Shown: positions 9,488-18,580 of the stretch, piece by piece
Layout: every line of letters begins with the position of its first letter
Position numbering within the stretch: position 1 is the first letter of the stretch
Origin: Clostridia bacterium
Lineage (GTDB): Bacteria > Bacillota > Clostridia > UBA1381 > UBA9506
Assembly: GCA_017396465.1 (NCBI GenBank)
Contig: JAFQLU010000079.1
Location: forward strand, 1-52,606
Direction: 5' to 3'
Length of the DNA: 52,606 nt
Notes under the pieces: generated by a model
What the model saw: only the letters and a program-made list of their open reading frames with translations
What the model was told of the DNA's origin: nothing
Database searches by the model: none
Made by a program: the position numbers and the translations under genes

Positions 9488-10556
9488 TGGATTCCCCTCC
9501 GAATTCTGCAATTGCAAGTGCAATCAGTTTATCTAAAAGCTCCTCTGTGGGCAGACCGCTTGCTTCCCACAGCTTGGGATACATACTGATATCCGTAAAG
9601 CCCGGCAATGTGTTAATTTCATTTAATGTAATGTTTCCTGTTTCTTTATCCACAAAGAAGTCCACTCTGGCAAGACCGGTGCAGTCTAAAGCCAGGAAGG
9701 TTTTCACCGCCAGCTCGCGGATCGTTTTGGTCTGCTCCTCGGTTAAAACAGAAGGAATCACCAGCTCGGAGGTATCGTCTACATACTTGGTTTCGTAGTC
9801 ATACATCGCTGTGGTTTTCACGATTTCGCCCAGGCAGGAAGCGTTTGCACTGTCATGGTTTCCCAGTACCGCACATTCCACTTCGCGAACATTCAGCATT
9901 TTTTCTATGAGGATTCGTCTGTCCTCTTTTGCCGCAACGGCTAAACCGTTTGCCAGCTCCTGCTCGTTTTCTACTAAAGTGATACCCACGGAGGAGCCTG
10001 CGTTTGCCGGCTTGATAACCACGGGATATCCGAAGGATTCACGAATGCGCGCATCCACTTCCTCGGCGGTTGCCGCAGAGAGCACATGGAAGCCTTCCGT
10101 TACGGGAACGCCTGCCTGAATCAGCACTTCCTTGGTGAGAATTTTATCCATGCAAAGCGCCGATGCCGCAACGCGGTTGCCCACATAGGGGACATTCCCC
10201 AGCTCGAACACACCCTGAATGGTGCCGTCCTCACCGTTCTTGCCGTGGAGAACGGGGAAATATACATCAACGGGTTCTATAAAATGGTCGCCGTTTTTGT
10301 TAAACACCAAAAGTCCCTTATGCTTGGGGTTGGGGGAAATCAGGCAAGCCTTGCCGGGATTTTCCTGCCAGCTGCCGTCTTTGATGTTTGCGATATCACC
10401 TGTATAAAGAAAGCTTTCGCCTTCCTTGGTGATGCCCACGGTATGTATGTGATACTTTTTCTTGTCCAGTTTTCTTAAAATGTTATATGCCGAGATACAG
10501 GATACCTCATGTTCCGACGATTTTCCGCCGAAAATTACGCATACTGAAAGTGCCAT
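9480..10556 (-). CDS. ddl: D-alanine--D-alanine ligase
   Basis: Ddl (358 aa) makes the D-Ala-D-Ala dipeptide of peptidoglycan using ATP. The N-terminal FGGKSSEHEVSCISA motif, the ATP-grasp region (YPVVIKPANAGSSVG), the omega-loop MYDYETKY and the C-terminal NEINTLPGFT are all visible. The tyrosine in the omega-loop matches D-Ala-D-Ala rather than D-Ala-D-Lac ligases, so no VanA-type resistance is suggested. ATG 10556 follows AAAGGA and is preferred over an in-frame ATG 30 bases upstream. It is the first gene of the long minus-strand operon, with a good promoter at 10607-10635. Confidence 0.96.
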   Translation of the reverse strand: MALSVCVIFGGKSSEHEVSCISAYNILRKLDKKKYHIHTVGITKEGESFLYTGDIANIKDGSWQENPGKACLISPNPKHKGLLVFNKNGDHFIEPVDVYFPVLHGKNGEDGTIQGVFELGNVPYVGNRVAASALCMDKILTKEVLIQAGVPVTEGFHVLSAATAEEVDARIRESFGYPVVIKPANAGSSVGITLVENEQELANGLAVAAKEDRRILIEKMLNVREVECAVLGNHDSANASCLGEIVKTTAMYDYETKYVDDTSELVIPSVLTEEQTKTIRELAVKTFLALDCTGLARVDFFVDKETGNITLNEINTLPGFTDISMYPKLWEASGLPTEELLDKLIALAIAEFGGESIA

Positions 10557-10606
10557 AATGTCCAGTCCTTTCCGTTTTATACTCATAATGATAACAATTC
10601 TATTAT

Positions 10607-10635
10607 ATTATAGTACACTTCCCTCTTTTATACAA
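10607..10635 (-). promoter_or_regulatory. Sigma-A promoter of the ddl operon
   Basis: On the minus strand, TTGTAT (10635-10630) and TATAAT (10612-10607) are separated by 17 bases. They lie about 50 bases upstream of the ddl start and point into the operon. Confidence 0.75.
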
Positions 10636-10757
10636 TGTTTTTTACGCATTTGTAGCACAAATTTAAAAAAAGCTTAATAAATATGCAATTTCACGGGTTT
10701 TAATCTGCCTGTAATCTTCCTGACAAATAAACTTAATATAATATGGAAATTAACATA

Positions 10758-10786
10758 TTGACATTTGGGTCTAAAGGGCATATAAT
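10758..10786 (+). promoter_or_regulatory. Perfect-consensus sigma-A promoter for the ABC exporter
   Basis: TTGACA at 10758-10763 and TATAAT at 10781-10786 are separated by exactly 17 bases, the full consensus. The likely transcription start is about 10793, giving a leader of roughly 60 bases before the ABC gene. The rest of the 299-base gap holds only the divergent ddl promoter and AT-rich sequence. Confidence 0.85.
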
Positions 10787-10855
10787 TACCATGAATCACA
10801 ATGTATAATAACAAAAACGAACTACAATGATTTTTAGAAAGCGTGCGTGATTGTT

Positions 10856-12655
10856 ATGAAAAAAAATCATGAAGAAACCCAAAAAATTCATTTCTGGAAA
10901 GCCATGTGGCCCTATATCCGCGAGCATAAGAAAAAGCTGATTTTCTGTATTATCAGCTCCCTTCTGGTGGGTATCTGCGTCGCAGTTCAACCATTAGTTA
11001 TCAAGTATATCGTGGACAGCGGTATTTCCAATCCCGATCTTGCGGATAACGAAAAAATCCGTTTCGTCGGAACACTTTGTACACTGTATATCATCCTTGC
11101 CGTGTCTCGTGTGTTTATCTGGCGCGCAGGTTTTTCGAAGATGTTCCGTACCCTGGAAGGTGCTTTATTTAATCTGCGTTCCAAATTTTTCTCACACGTT
11201 CAGCAGATGGGCATGAAGTTTTATGAAAACAACTCCGCAGGCGAATTGTTTAACTGCATCATGGGAACACCCATGGCAAACATCAAAAACTACATGAGCC
11301 AGATTTTTATGGGCGTGCCCTATCAGGTTGTTTCTCTGGTGATTTCTTTATCTGCTCTTTTATACTACGACTGGATTATGACTCTGATTCTTCTTGCCAC
11401 CGCCATGGTGATGGCTCTGTTCAATAAGCTGGCAAGAAGAAAAATGCGTTATCTGCACACCGAATATATCAAGAGTGAAGCAGAGGCCAGCAAATACCTG
11501 ACCGACACCTTAAATGGTATGGACGCCGTAAAGATCTATTCCATCGAAGATAAAACCTATCAGAATTTCCGTCAGGTTTTAACCAATATGTATGAAAAGG
11601 GCGTGGACGCTTCCACCTCGCAGCAAAAAGAATCCTTAAAACCGGAGCTGATTCAGTATATCGGTACGGCTGTGGTATATTTTGTCGGTGCAATTTCCTG
11701 TGTATACCGTCACGTTTCTGTGGGTGAGTTGTATGCATTCTTATCCAGTATGGCATCGATTTTAGGTATTATGATCACATGGCTCAACATCGGACTGCAG
11801 AAAAGCAGTGCCGAATCGGGTCTCCGCAAAATCGTTGCTGTGCTGAATACCAAATCCGCCACACCGGAAAAAGAAGAACACCGCCAAAGAAGCGTTGAAG
11901 TTGAGCGGGAAAGTGCTATGTCGAAGGGCAAGCCCTGCATTGAGTTCCAGAATATTAATTTCGCTTACGAAAACCGCAATATTTTTGAAGATTTCAGTTG
12001 TGCGATTCACTACGGTGAAAGCGTTGCCTTAGTTGGTGGAAGCGGCAGCGGTAAGAGTACGTTTTCCAAGCTTGCGATGCGTCTTTACGATGTGCAGGAA
12101 GGCTCTGTGCTGGTACACGGAAAAGATGTGCGTGATTACAGCATTCACGACCTGCGTGTTTCTTTTGGTATCGTACCGCAAAGCACCTTTATTTTCTACG
12201 GTTCTATCTGGGACAACATCAAGATTGCCCGTCCCGATGCTTCCAATAAGGACATTATCAACGCCATGGAAATTGCCCATGTGCACGAGTTTGTAAACGA
12301 TCTGGATAACGGCTGGAACACCATCGTCGGCGACGGCGGTTTAGACCTTTCCGGCGGTCAGAAGCAGAGAATCGCCATTGCGCGTGCCGTTTTAGGCAAC
12401 CCCGATGTGCTGATTTTCGACGAGGCTACCTCTGCTCTTGATAATATTTCCGAGCGTGCAATCCAGGATGCAATGGAAACCTTAATGAAATCCCACACGG
12501 TTATCATCATCGCTCACAGACTGTCCACCATCCGAAACGTTGACCGCATTTTAGTATTCGATCACGGTAAGGTTGTGGAAGAGGGTACATACGATGCCTT
12601 AAGCAAAAAAGAAGGCGGACATTTTGCAGAGCTTTTAAAAATTGCAGAATCTTAA
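10856..12655 (+). CDS. ABC transporter, fused permease/ATPase (exporter type)
   Basis: A 599-residue half-transporter with six membrane segments (~residues 20-300) and a C-terminal ATPase. Walker A is GGSGSGKSTF, the signature LSGGQKQRIAIARA, Walker B VLIFDEATSALD and the switch histidine in IIAHRLSTI. Such proteins work as dimers and export lipids, peptides or drugs; the substrate cannot be told. It stands alone between its promoter and a strong terminator, so it probably forms a homodimer. The start is uncertain: ATG 10856 or GTG 10847, neither with a good Shine-Dalgarno site, in contrast to its perfect promoter. Confidence 0.92.
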   Translation: MKKNHEETQKIHFWKAMWPYIREHKKKLIFCIISSLLVGICVAVQPLVIKYIVDSGISNPDLADNEKIRFVGTLCTLYIILAVSRVFIWRAGFSKMFRTLEGALFNLRSKFFSHVQQMGMKFYENNSAGELFNCIMGTPMANIKNYMSQIFMGVPYQVVSLVISLSALLYYDWIMTLILLATAMVMALFNKLARRKMRYLHTEYIKSEAEASKYLTDTLNGMDAVKIYSIEDKTYQNFRQVLTNMYEKGVDASTSQQKESLKPELIQYIGTAVVYFVGAISCVYRHVSVGELYAFLSSMASILGIMITWLNIGLQKSSAESGLRKIVAVLNTKSATPEKEEHRQRSVEVERESAMSKGKPCIEFQNINFAYENRNIFEDFSCAIHYGESVALVGGSGSGKSTFSKLAMRLYDVQEGSVLVHGKDVRDYSIHDLRVSFGIVPQSTFIFYGSIWDNIKIARPDASNKDIINAMEIAHVHEFVNDLDNGWNTIVGDGGLDLSGGQKQRIAIARAVLGNPDVLIFDEATSALDNISERAIQDAMETLMKSHTVIIIAHRLSTIRNVDRILVFDHGKVVEEGTYDALSKKEGGHFAELLKIAES

Positions 12656-12692
12656 ATCGCATTTTCAGTATTTCAAAATTCAGGAAACCTTT

Positions 12693-12727
12693 GACGGCTC
12701 CATAGCGGAGCCGTCTTTTTCTTTTTC
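12693..12727 (+). terminator. Rho-independent terminator after ABC exporter
   Basis: GACGGCTCC pairs perfectly with GGAGCCGTC around a 5-base loop, followed by TTTTTCTTTTTC. Confidence 0.92.
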
Positions 12728-12785
12728 AAAACCTTGAACAAATCTTTACGAAACCTTTACATATTGTGAAATCCGTCGATTTTGC

Positions 12786-12814
12786 TTGTTTTTTTCCTTG
12801 TATTGTGTTATAAT
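12786..12814 (+). promoter_or_regulatory. Sigma-A promoter of the 12853 gene cluster
   Basis: TTGTTT (12786-12791) and TATAAT (12809-12814) have a 17-base spacer, about 38 bases before the start codon. Confidence 0.65.
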
Positions 12815-12852
12815 ACATTCTGTATAATTATGTTCACTAAGAGGAATGTTTT

Positions 12853-14331
12853 ATGAAGCGGTCAAAGCTTATTTATCGGTGCGATCTCCTGTTCGGACTT
12901 ACACTGCTACTCAAAATATTCAGCGGCGGTATCACCTATTTTGCCACGCTGGACGACTACATACAATACGGCAGCTATCCCTTGTTTGACCCGAGCTATG
13001 TCTTTTTCGAGATCGGGACGGTGTCTGCCCGCCCGCTGGCATCTCTTTTAGACCCCACGCTCTGGGGCGCATTCCGGAATCACATGTGGGTGGCGCTTCT
13101 CCTCATTTCCGTTGTGTACTTCTTCGCTTGCTTACTGCTGGACAGAATTTTAACGGATGAGGGCATTAAAATCACACCGGTGCTGTATGCTGTATGCCTT
13201 CTGCTTCCCCTCACCTTTGAGGGAACCTACTGGATTTCTGCATCCTCCCGGGTTGTGGTGGGACTGTTTTTTGCCGTGCTTTCCGTACGGTTTTTGCAGA
13301 TGCACTTCAAGCATAAAAACAATTGGCTTCTGCTCCCCTATGCGATCAGCTGTTTTCTGTCCTTTGGCTTTTACGAATCCGTCATGATTTTCTCGGGCAT
13401 TTTGCAGCTTTTCGTGCTGGTGAAACACACCATAGAACAGAAAACATACCGAAAGCTTTGGCTGATGGCAATTCCCGCAGTCGGCGCCATATCGCTTTTG
13501 ATATACTATAAGCTTGCCTCGGAACTGGGTGCATTGGGAAGCCGTGCATCGGGCTTTTCCCTGTCCGGCTTGGGGTACCGTTTTGCAGATTTTCTCTCCC
13601 AGTTCGGATACATTTTTTCCGCAGGGCTGATTCGCACTACAGTGAACGGCTTTATCGACGGATTCCGCGTTCTGTTTGCGTCACCCGTTTGGGGACTCAG
13701 CATTTTAGCGGCGATTATTATCCTTTCCGCAGGCTGTGCGTACTTAAGCCGCAAGCACAAACTGCGCGCCAAAGTAAATCTTTGCGTGCCGCTGGGCTTG
13801 TGCCTCACCTTTTTGCCGCTTCTGCCCAATCTTTTAGTGCCGGATGTGTGGCTTACCTATCGGAGCATTGCCATCTGCATTCCCGGCCTTTGTGTGCTGC
13901 TTGCACCTCTGGCGGCGTATCTGCTTCAGAACCGATATGCAAGAATGGCGGTGATTTTCGCCATGGTATTTGTGTTTTCCGTGGGATGCGTAAACGAGGT
14001 TGCCACCTATAAAAAAGTGAACGAGCTGGATAACCGATTGCTGGACGAAGTGATTTCCCATTTAGATGAAGAAGTGCTTTCCGGCGAGAAAAACACCATT
14101 CTGGTTCTGCCCCACGAAATCGCCGCAGAGCAAACCAGCTATTATAAAGACCATGTAAAAAGCGTTTTCTACACCGATTGGTCCTTAACCGGCGCCGTCC
14201 GTGCGAAAACAAAGAACAACGCAGTAAAAAATATCACCCCCGTGTATCGCTTAGACGGCGTGGACACCGAGGGAAAACTGATTTTATATATGGACACTAC
14301 CTATCATGTAACGGAGGAACAATATGAGTAA
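12853..14331 (+). CDS. Polytopic membrane protein, possible GT-C type glycosyltransferase
   Basis: A 492-residue protein with about 10-12 membrane helices and a short C-terminal extracytoplasmic tail (~from 400). An acidic pair in the first loop (FATLDDYIQYG, ~residue 33) resembles the catalytic loop of GT-C glycosyltransferases, but I cannot place it in a named family. ATG 12853 follows AAGAGGA. It overlaps the TagA-type glycosyltransferase gene by 8 bases, so the two are coupled and probably serve the same envelope polymer. It might instead be a flippase or polymerase; function is unassigned. Confidence 0.75.
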   Translation: MKRSKLIYRCDLLFGLTLLLKIFSGGITYFATLDDYIQYGSYPLFDPSYVFFEIGTVSARPLASLLDPTLWGAFRNHMWVALLLISVVYFFACLLLDRILTDEGIKITPVLYAVCLLLPLTFEGTYWISASSRVVVGLFFAVLSVRFLQMHFKHKNNWLLLPYAISCFLSFGFYESVMIFSGILQLFVLVKHTIEQKTYRKLWLMAIPAVGAISLLIYYKLASELGALGSRASGFSLSGLGYRFADFLSQFGYIFSAGLIRTTVNGFIDGFRVLFASPVWGLSILAAIIILSAGCAYLSRKHKLRAKVNLCVPLGLCLTFLPLLPNLLVPDVWLTYRSIAICIPGLCVLLAPLAAYLLQNRYARMAVIFAMVFVFSVGCVNEVATYKKVNELDNRLLDEVISHLDEEVLSGEKNTILVLPHEIAAEQTSYYKDHVKSVFYTDWSLTGAVRAKTKNNAVKNITPVYRLDGVDTEGKLILYMDTTYHVTEEQYE

Positions 14332-15064
14332 CAAACGATTAAATGTATTGGGTGTCGGCGTAGACACCTGCAACATGGAAGAAGCAGCAAACATTTTAGT
14401 TTCCGCAATGGAAAAGGACGAACCTTTTTCCGTGTTCACCCCCAACTCCGAAATCATTCTTTATGCGTACAAAAACCCCGACTATCTGGAGATTTTAAAC
14501 CGCGGCAGCATGATAACGCCCGACGGTATCGGCGTGGTGCACGCCTCTAAAATCTTAAAGCGTCCCCTTCCCGAACGCGTTGGCGGCTTTGACCTTGCCA
14601 ATGTGGTGCTGAAAAAGATTGCAGGCACGGGAAGGAAAGTGTATCTCTTTGGCGGTAAGCCCGGCGTGGCAGAGGATGCGGCGAAAAAAATCTGCGAGCT
14701 TTACCCCGGCACCGAAATCTGCGGCACAGCCGACGGCTATTTTGACGCAGAAAAAGAACAACAGATTATTTCTGACATCCATGATAAAAAACCGGATCTT
14801 TTATTCGTATGTTTAGGCTTCCCCAAGCAGGAAACCTGGATTGATGCGCACAAAAACGAGCTGGGCGCCAAAGTCATGATGGGCATCGGCGGAAGCTTAG
14901 ACGTATTTGCCGGCACCGTAAAACGCGCACCGGTGGCATTTCAGAAATTAGGTCTTGAATGGCTTTACAGACTGCTCAAGCAGCCCTCCCGTTTTATCCG
15001 CATGCTGGCTCTGCCCAAATTCGGATTCACGGTTTTATTGCACGGTAAAAAATACTTAGATTGA
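14324..15064 (+). CDS. WecG/TagA/CpsF family glycosyltransferase
   Basis: This 246-residue cytoplasmic or membrane-associated enzyme matches the GT26 family throughout: VFTPNSEIILYAYKN, ITPDGIGVVHASKIL, ERVGGFDLA and LGFPKQETWI are recognisable blocks. Relatives transfer N-acetylmannosamine (TagA) or related sugars to a GlcNAc-undecaprenyl diphosphate, the committed step in wall teichoic acid or a secondary polymer. Which sugar is used here is not clear. The C-terminal basic tail (FIRMLALPKFG) is normal. ATG 14324 lies inside the preceding membrane-protein gene with GGAGG upstream; era follows 14 bases later. Confidence 0.92.
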   Translation: MSNKRLNVLGVGVDTCNMEEAANILVSAMEKDEPFSVFTPNSEIILYAYKNPDYLEILNRGSMITPDGIGVVHASKILKRPLPERVGGFDLANVVLKKIAGTGRKVYLFGGKPGVAEDAAKKICELYPGTEICGTADGYFDAEKEQQIISDIHDKKPDLLFVCLGFPKQETWIDAHKNELGAKVMMGIGGSLDVFAGTVKRAPVAFQKLGLEWLYRLLKQPSRFIRMLALPKFGFTVLLHGKKYLD

Positions 15065-15078
15065 GAGGATTCACATAT

Positions 15079-15969
15079 ATGCAGGAAGCATTCAAATCAG
15101 GGTTCGTCAGCATCATCGGCAGACCCAACGTAGGAAAATCCACATTGATTAACCGTCTGGTGGGCGAAAAAATTGCAATCATTTCCAGCAAACCCCAGAC
15201 CACCAGAAATAATATTTTAGGCATCTTGACCGAGGACAATATGCAGATTGTGTTTACCGACACCCCCGGCATCCATGAACCCTCCAGCATGCTGGCGGAA
15301 ATGATGGTAAAGTCTGCCAACGAAGCCATGAAGGATACCGATGCCATTCTGTTTTTGGTTGAGCCCATCCCCAATGTGGGACGGACAGAAGAAAAAATCA
15401 TCGAAAGCCTGAAAAAGCAGAAGGCTCCCGTGATTTTAATCATCAACAAGATCGACACGGTGCAGAAGGATATTCTGCTCTCCGTAATCAGTAAATACAC
15501 CGAAAAATACGATTTTGCGGCGGTGATTCCCATTTCCGCACGCCGTGCAGACGGAATTGACGCCGTAAAAGAAGAGCTGATTCCTTTCTTAAACGAAGGT
15601 CCCCAGTATTTCCCCGAGGATATGGTAACCGACCAGCCCGAACGGCAGATTGCGGCAGAAATCATCCGCGAAAAGCTTCTGCACACCTTAAACAAAGAGG
15701 TTCCCCACGGCATTGCCATTGAAATCTTCCAGATGGAAGAGGACGAAAACAAGGTGTCCATCGAAGCGAACATTTACTGCGAAAAACAGTCTCATAAAGG
15801 CATCATCATCGGCAAGGGCGGCGAAATGCTGAAGCGCGTGGGCACCAACGCACGCACCGAGCTGGAACGGATGTATGATAAAAAAGTATTTTTGTCCCTG
15901 TGGGTGAAGGTCAACGAGGATTGGCGAAACAAACGGGGCAAGATAGCAAACTTCGGATTTGATCTTTAA
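15079..15969 (+). CDS. era: GTPase Era
   Basis: Era (296 aa) is an essential GTPase that binds the 3' end of 16S rRNA and assists 30S assembly. It shows G1 GRPNVGKSTLINRL, G3 DTPGIHEP, G4 NKID, G5 SARR, and a C-terminal KH domain with IIGKGGEMLKRVG. ATG 15079 is used, with GAGAGGA 9 bases upstream; an earlier start at 15061 would overlap the previous stop codon. recO follows 15 bases later, the usual era-recO pairing in Firmicutes. Confidence 0.97.
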   Translation: MQEAFKSGFVSIIGRPNVGKSTLINRLVGEKIAIISSKPQTTRNNILGILTEDNMQIVFTDTPGIHEPSSMLAEMMVKSANEAMKDTDAILFLVEPIPNVGRTEEKIIESLKKQKAPVILIINKIDTVQKDILLSVISKYTEKYDFAAVIPISARRADGIDAVKEELIPFLNEGPQYFPEDMVTDQPERQIAAEIIREKLLHTLNKEVPHGIAIEIFQMEEDENKVSIEANIYCEKQSHKGIIIGKGGEMLKRVGTNARTELERMYDKKVFLSLWVKVNEDWRNKRGKIANFGFDL

Positions 15970-15984
15970 TTTGAGCGAGGTCAT

Positions 15985-16731
15985 ATGGATACAATAACAA
16001 CCGACGGCGTGGTTCTTGCCCGCACCTTCGTGGGAGAAAAGGACGCCATTATCAAGATTCTCACCACCGAGGCAGGTCTTGTGTCCGCCTCGGCAAAAGG
16101 AATTAAAAATATGAAAAGCAAGCTGGCGGCAGGCTGCGGCGTGTTCACCTTCAGCGAATTTCTCCTGCGGTATGACCGGGGAAAATACGTGGTGGCATCC
16201 GCCAAGCCAAAGGAAGGGTTTTACGGGCTTTCCGCCCACATTGAGCGTTTATCCTTTGCAACCTATATTGCAGAGCTCACCCGCACCTTTGCCCCCTCGG
16301 CAGAGGATGCAAAAATCATCCTGCCTCTGGTTTTAAACACCTTGTATCTGCTTGCCAACACCAATAAAAACATGAGCCTTGTGAAGTGCGTGTTTGAGCT
16401 TCGGCTTCTGTGCCTTTTGGGATACACGCCGGAGCTGGACTGCTGCAGCCTTTGCGGCGACACCGAACAGCTCTACTTTTTCAGCCCAACATCCGGCGGC
16501 ATTGTCTGCCGCAGCTGCGGCAAAGTTCCCGATGCCTGCATCGTCACACCCGATGCGTTGACCGCCATGCGATACGCCCAGGGAGCAGACGAGAAAAAAG
16601 CATTTTCCTTTGCTCTTTCCGCCAGCGACATTGACGAGTTTGAGCGGTGCACCGAATCCATGTGCGAATCCGTTCTGGGCAAGAAGCTTTCATCTCTGAC
16701 ATACCTGAAGCAAATCACAGGAAAAAAATAA
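15985..16731 (+). CDS. recO: DNA repair protein RecO
   Basis: RecO (248 aa) loads RecA on SSB-coated single-stranded DNA in the RecFOR pathway. The N-terminal OB fold begins TDGVVLARTFVGEKDAI. The central region has the zinc-finger cysteines in two pairs (CCSLCGD and CRSCGK, ~residues 152-177). Length and position directly after era are typical. ATG 15985 has GAGCGAGG upstream. Confidence 0.93.
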   Translation: MDTITTDGVVLARTFVGEKDAIIKILTTEAGLVSASAKGIKNMKSKLAAGCGVFTFSEFLLRYDRGKYVVASAKPKEGFYGLSAHIERLSFATYIAELTRTFAPSAEDAKIILPLVLNTLYLLANTNKNMSLVKCVFELRLLCLLGYTPELDCCSLCGDTEQLYFFSPTSGGIVCRSCGKVPDACIVTPDALTAMRYAQGADEKKAFSFALSASDIDEFERCTESMCESVLGKKLSSLTYLKQITGKK

Positions 16732-16747
16732 TTTTCCGGAGGAATTT

Positions 16748-18580
16748 ATGAATTTAGATACCATTTTAAAACATGTGGAAAAGCCTTCCCGCTATATCGG
16801 GAATGAATATAACAGCGTGCACAAAAACCCGGCGGATATGAACATCCGTTTCGGCTTCTGCTTTGCGGATGTGTACGAAATCGGCATGTCCCATCTGGGC
16901 ATGAAAATCCTGTATCATCTCTTAAACTCCGCCGATGATATCTACTGCGAGCGGTTTTTCACCCCCTGGGTGGACATGGAAGAGCAGATGAGAGCGCATA
17001 ACATCCCTCTGTTTTCTTTGGAAACCAAAACCCCTGCAAAGGAATTTGATTTCTTAGGCTTTACCCTGCAGTACGAAATGAGCTACACCAACATTTTAAA
17101 TATGCTGGATTTAGGCGGTATCCCTCTATACGCGAAAGACCGCACGGAGGAGGACCCCATCATCTGCGCCGGCGGCCCCTGCGCATATAATCCCGAGCCT
17201 TTGGCTGATTTTGTGGACTTTTTCATGCTGGGTGAAGGCGAAGAGCTGATGATGGAGGTAATGGATGTTTACCGCTTCTTCAAGAAAAACGGCGGCACAA
17301 AAGAAGATTTCTTAAAAGAAGCCGTGAAGCTTGAAGGCGTGTATGTTCCTGCGTTTTACGATGTTTCTTACAACGAAGACGGTACCATCCAAAGCTTTAC
17401 CAAAAACTACGACGACGCACCCGACAGAATCAAAAAACGCATCATCCGCGATTTTGATAAATGCTTTGCGCCGGATAATATCATCGTTCCCTTTATGGAA
17501 ATCGTGCACGACAGAATCATGCTGGAGGTGTTCCGCGGCTGTATCCGCGGTTGCCGTTTCTGCCAGGCAGGTATGATATACCGTCCCGTCAGAGAGCGTT
17601 CGCCCGAAACCCTTCTGGACCTGGCACAGCGCCTCATTAACAACACGGGCTATGAGGAAATTTCTCTTTCAAGCCTCAGCACCAGCGACTACACCAGATT
17701 AAAAGAATTAACCGACGGTCTGCTTGATATGACCGAGGACAAAAAAATCGGTTTGTCCCTGCCCTCCCTTCGTCTGGACAACTTCTCCATGGAGCTGATG
17801 CAGAAGGTGCAGAAGGTGCGTAAGTCCGGCCTCACCTTTGCCCCCGAGGCAGGTACGCAGAGACTGCGTGATGTGATTAATAAAAATATCACCGAGGAAG
17901 ACCTGCACAATGCGGCACAGATGGCATTTTCCGGCGGCTACGGCACCATCAAGCTGTACTTTATGATTGGTCTGCCCACTGAAACCGATGAAGATATTTT
18001 AGGCATTTCTCATTTAGCAGACGAGGTTGTGAGCATCTATAAACACACGGACAAGGAAATCCGCAACAAAAACCTTCGTGTTACGGTCAGCGTTTCCTCC
18101 TTTGTTCCCAAGCCCTTCACCCCCTTCCAGTGGGTGGGACAGAACACGCAGGAAACTCTTTTCCGCAAGCAGATGCTCTTAAAAGAAGCCATCCGCAACC
18201 GTTATGTATCCTATAACTGGCACGAATCCACCTTAAGCGTATTAGAGGGCGTGTTTGCCCGTGGCGACAGAAGACTGTCCAAGGTTTTGGTGGAAGCGCA
18301 CCGCCTGGGCGCAAAATTCGACAGCTGGCACGAATTTTTCCACATGGACACCTGGATGGAGGCTTTCAAAAACACAGATGTCGATCCTGATTTTTATAAC
18401 ATCCGTGAGCGTTCCTATGAGGAAATTCTTCCCTGGGATCACATTGACGTTGGTGTGACCAAAAAATTCTTAATAAACGAAAGCGAAAAGGCAAAACGGG
18501 GCGAAACCACAGGCAACTGTCGTGAAAAATGTTCCGGTTGCGGTGTAATCCCTGCATTCGGAGGTGATTTCTGTGGCTAA
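16748..18580 (+). CDS. TIGR03960-type B12-binding/radical SAM protein
   Basis: A 610-residue protein with an N-terminal B12-binding-like region (~20-170, including MSHLGMKILYHLL and CAGGPCAYNPEP) and a radical SAM core with the cluster motif CIRGCRFCQAG (~residues 261-268). A Cys-rich end (CREKCSGCG) may hold more metal. This family regularly pairs with the DUF2344 protein encoded next, and the two are thought to act together, perhaps on RNA; the exact reaction is not established to my knowledge. ATG 16748 follows CCGGAGGA. Its 3' end overlaps the next gene by 8 bases, so they are translationally coupled. Confidence 0.92.
   Translation: MNLDTILKHVEKPSRYIGNEYNSVHKNPADMNIRFGFCFADVYEIGMSHLGMKILYHLLNSADDIYCERFFTPWVDMEEQMRAHNIPLFSLETKTPAKEFDFLGFTLQYEMSYTNILNMLDLGGIPLYAKDRTEEDPIICAGGPCAYNPEPLADFVDFFMLGEGEELMMEVMDVYRFFKKNGGTKEDFLKEAVKLEGVYVPAFYDVSYNEDGTIQSFTKNYDDAPDRIKKRIIRDFDKCFAPDNIIVPFMEIVHDRIMLEVFRGCIRGCRFCQAGMIYRPVRERSPETLLDLAQRLINNTGYEEISLSSLSTSDYTRLKELTDGLLDMTEDKKIGLSLPSLRLDNFSMELMQKVQKVRKSGLTFAPEAGTQRLRDVINKNITEEDLHNAAQMAFSGGYGTIKLYFMIGLPTETDEDILGISHLADEVVSIYKHTDKEIRNKNLRVTVSVSSFVPKPFTPFQWVGQNTQETLFRKQMLLKEAIRNRYVSYNWHESTLSVLEGVFARGDRRLSKVLVEAHRLGAKFDSWHEFFHMDTWMEAFKNTDVDPDFYNIRERSYEEILPWDHIDVGVTKKFLINESEKAKRGETTGNCREKCSGCGVIPAFGGDFCG

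Noticed and set aside
10156-10556. Vancomycin-resistance type D-Ala-D-Lac ligase
   Set aside because: The omega-loop reads MYDYETKY with the tyrosine of D-Ala-D-Ala ligases, and no vanH or vanX neighbours are present.
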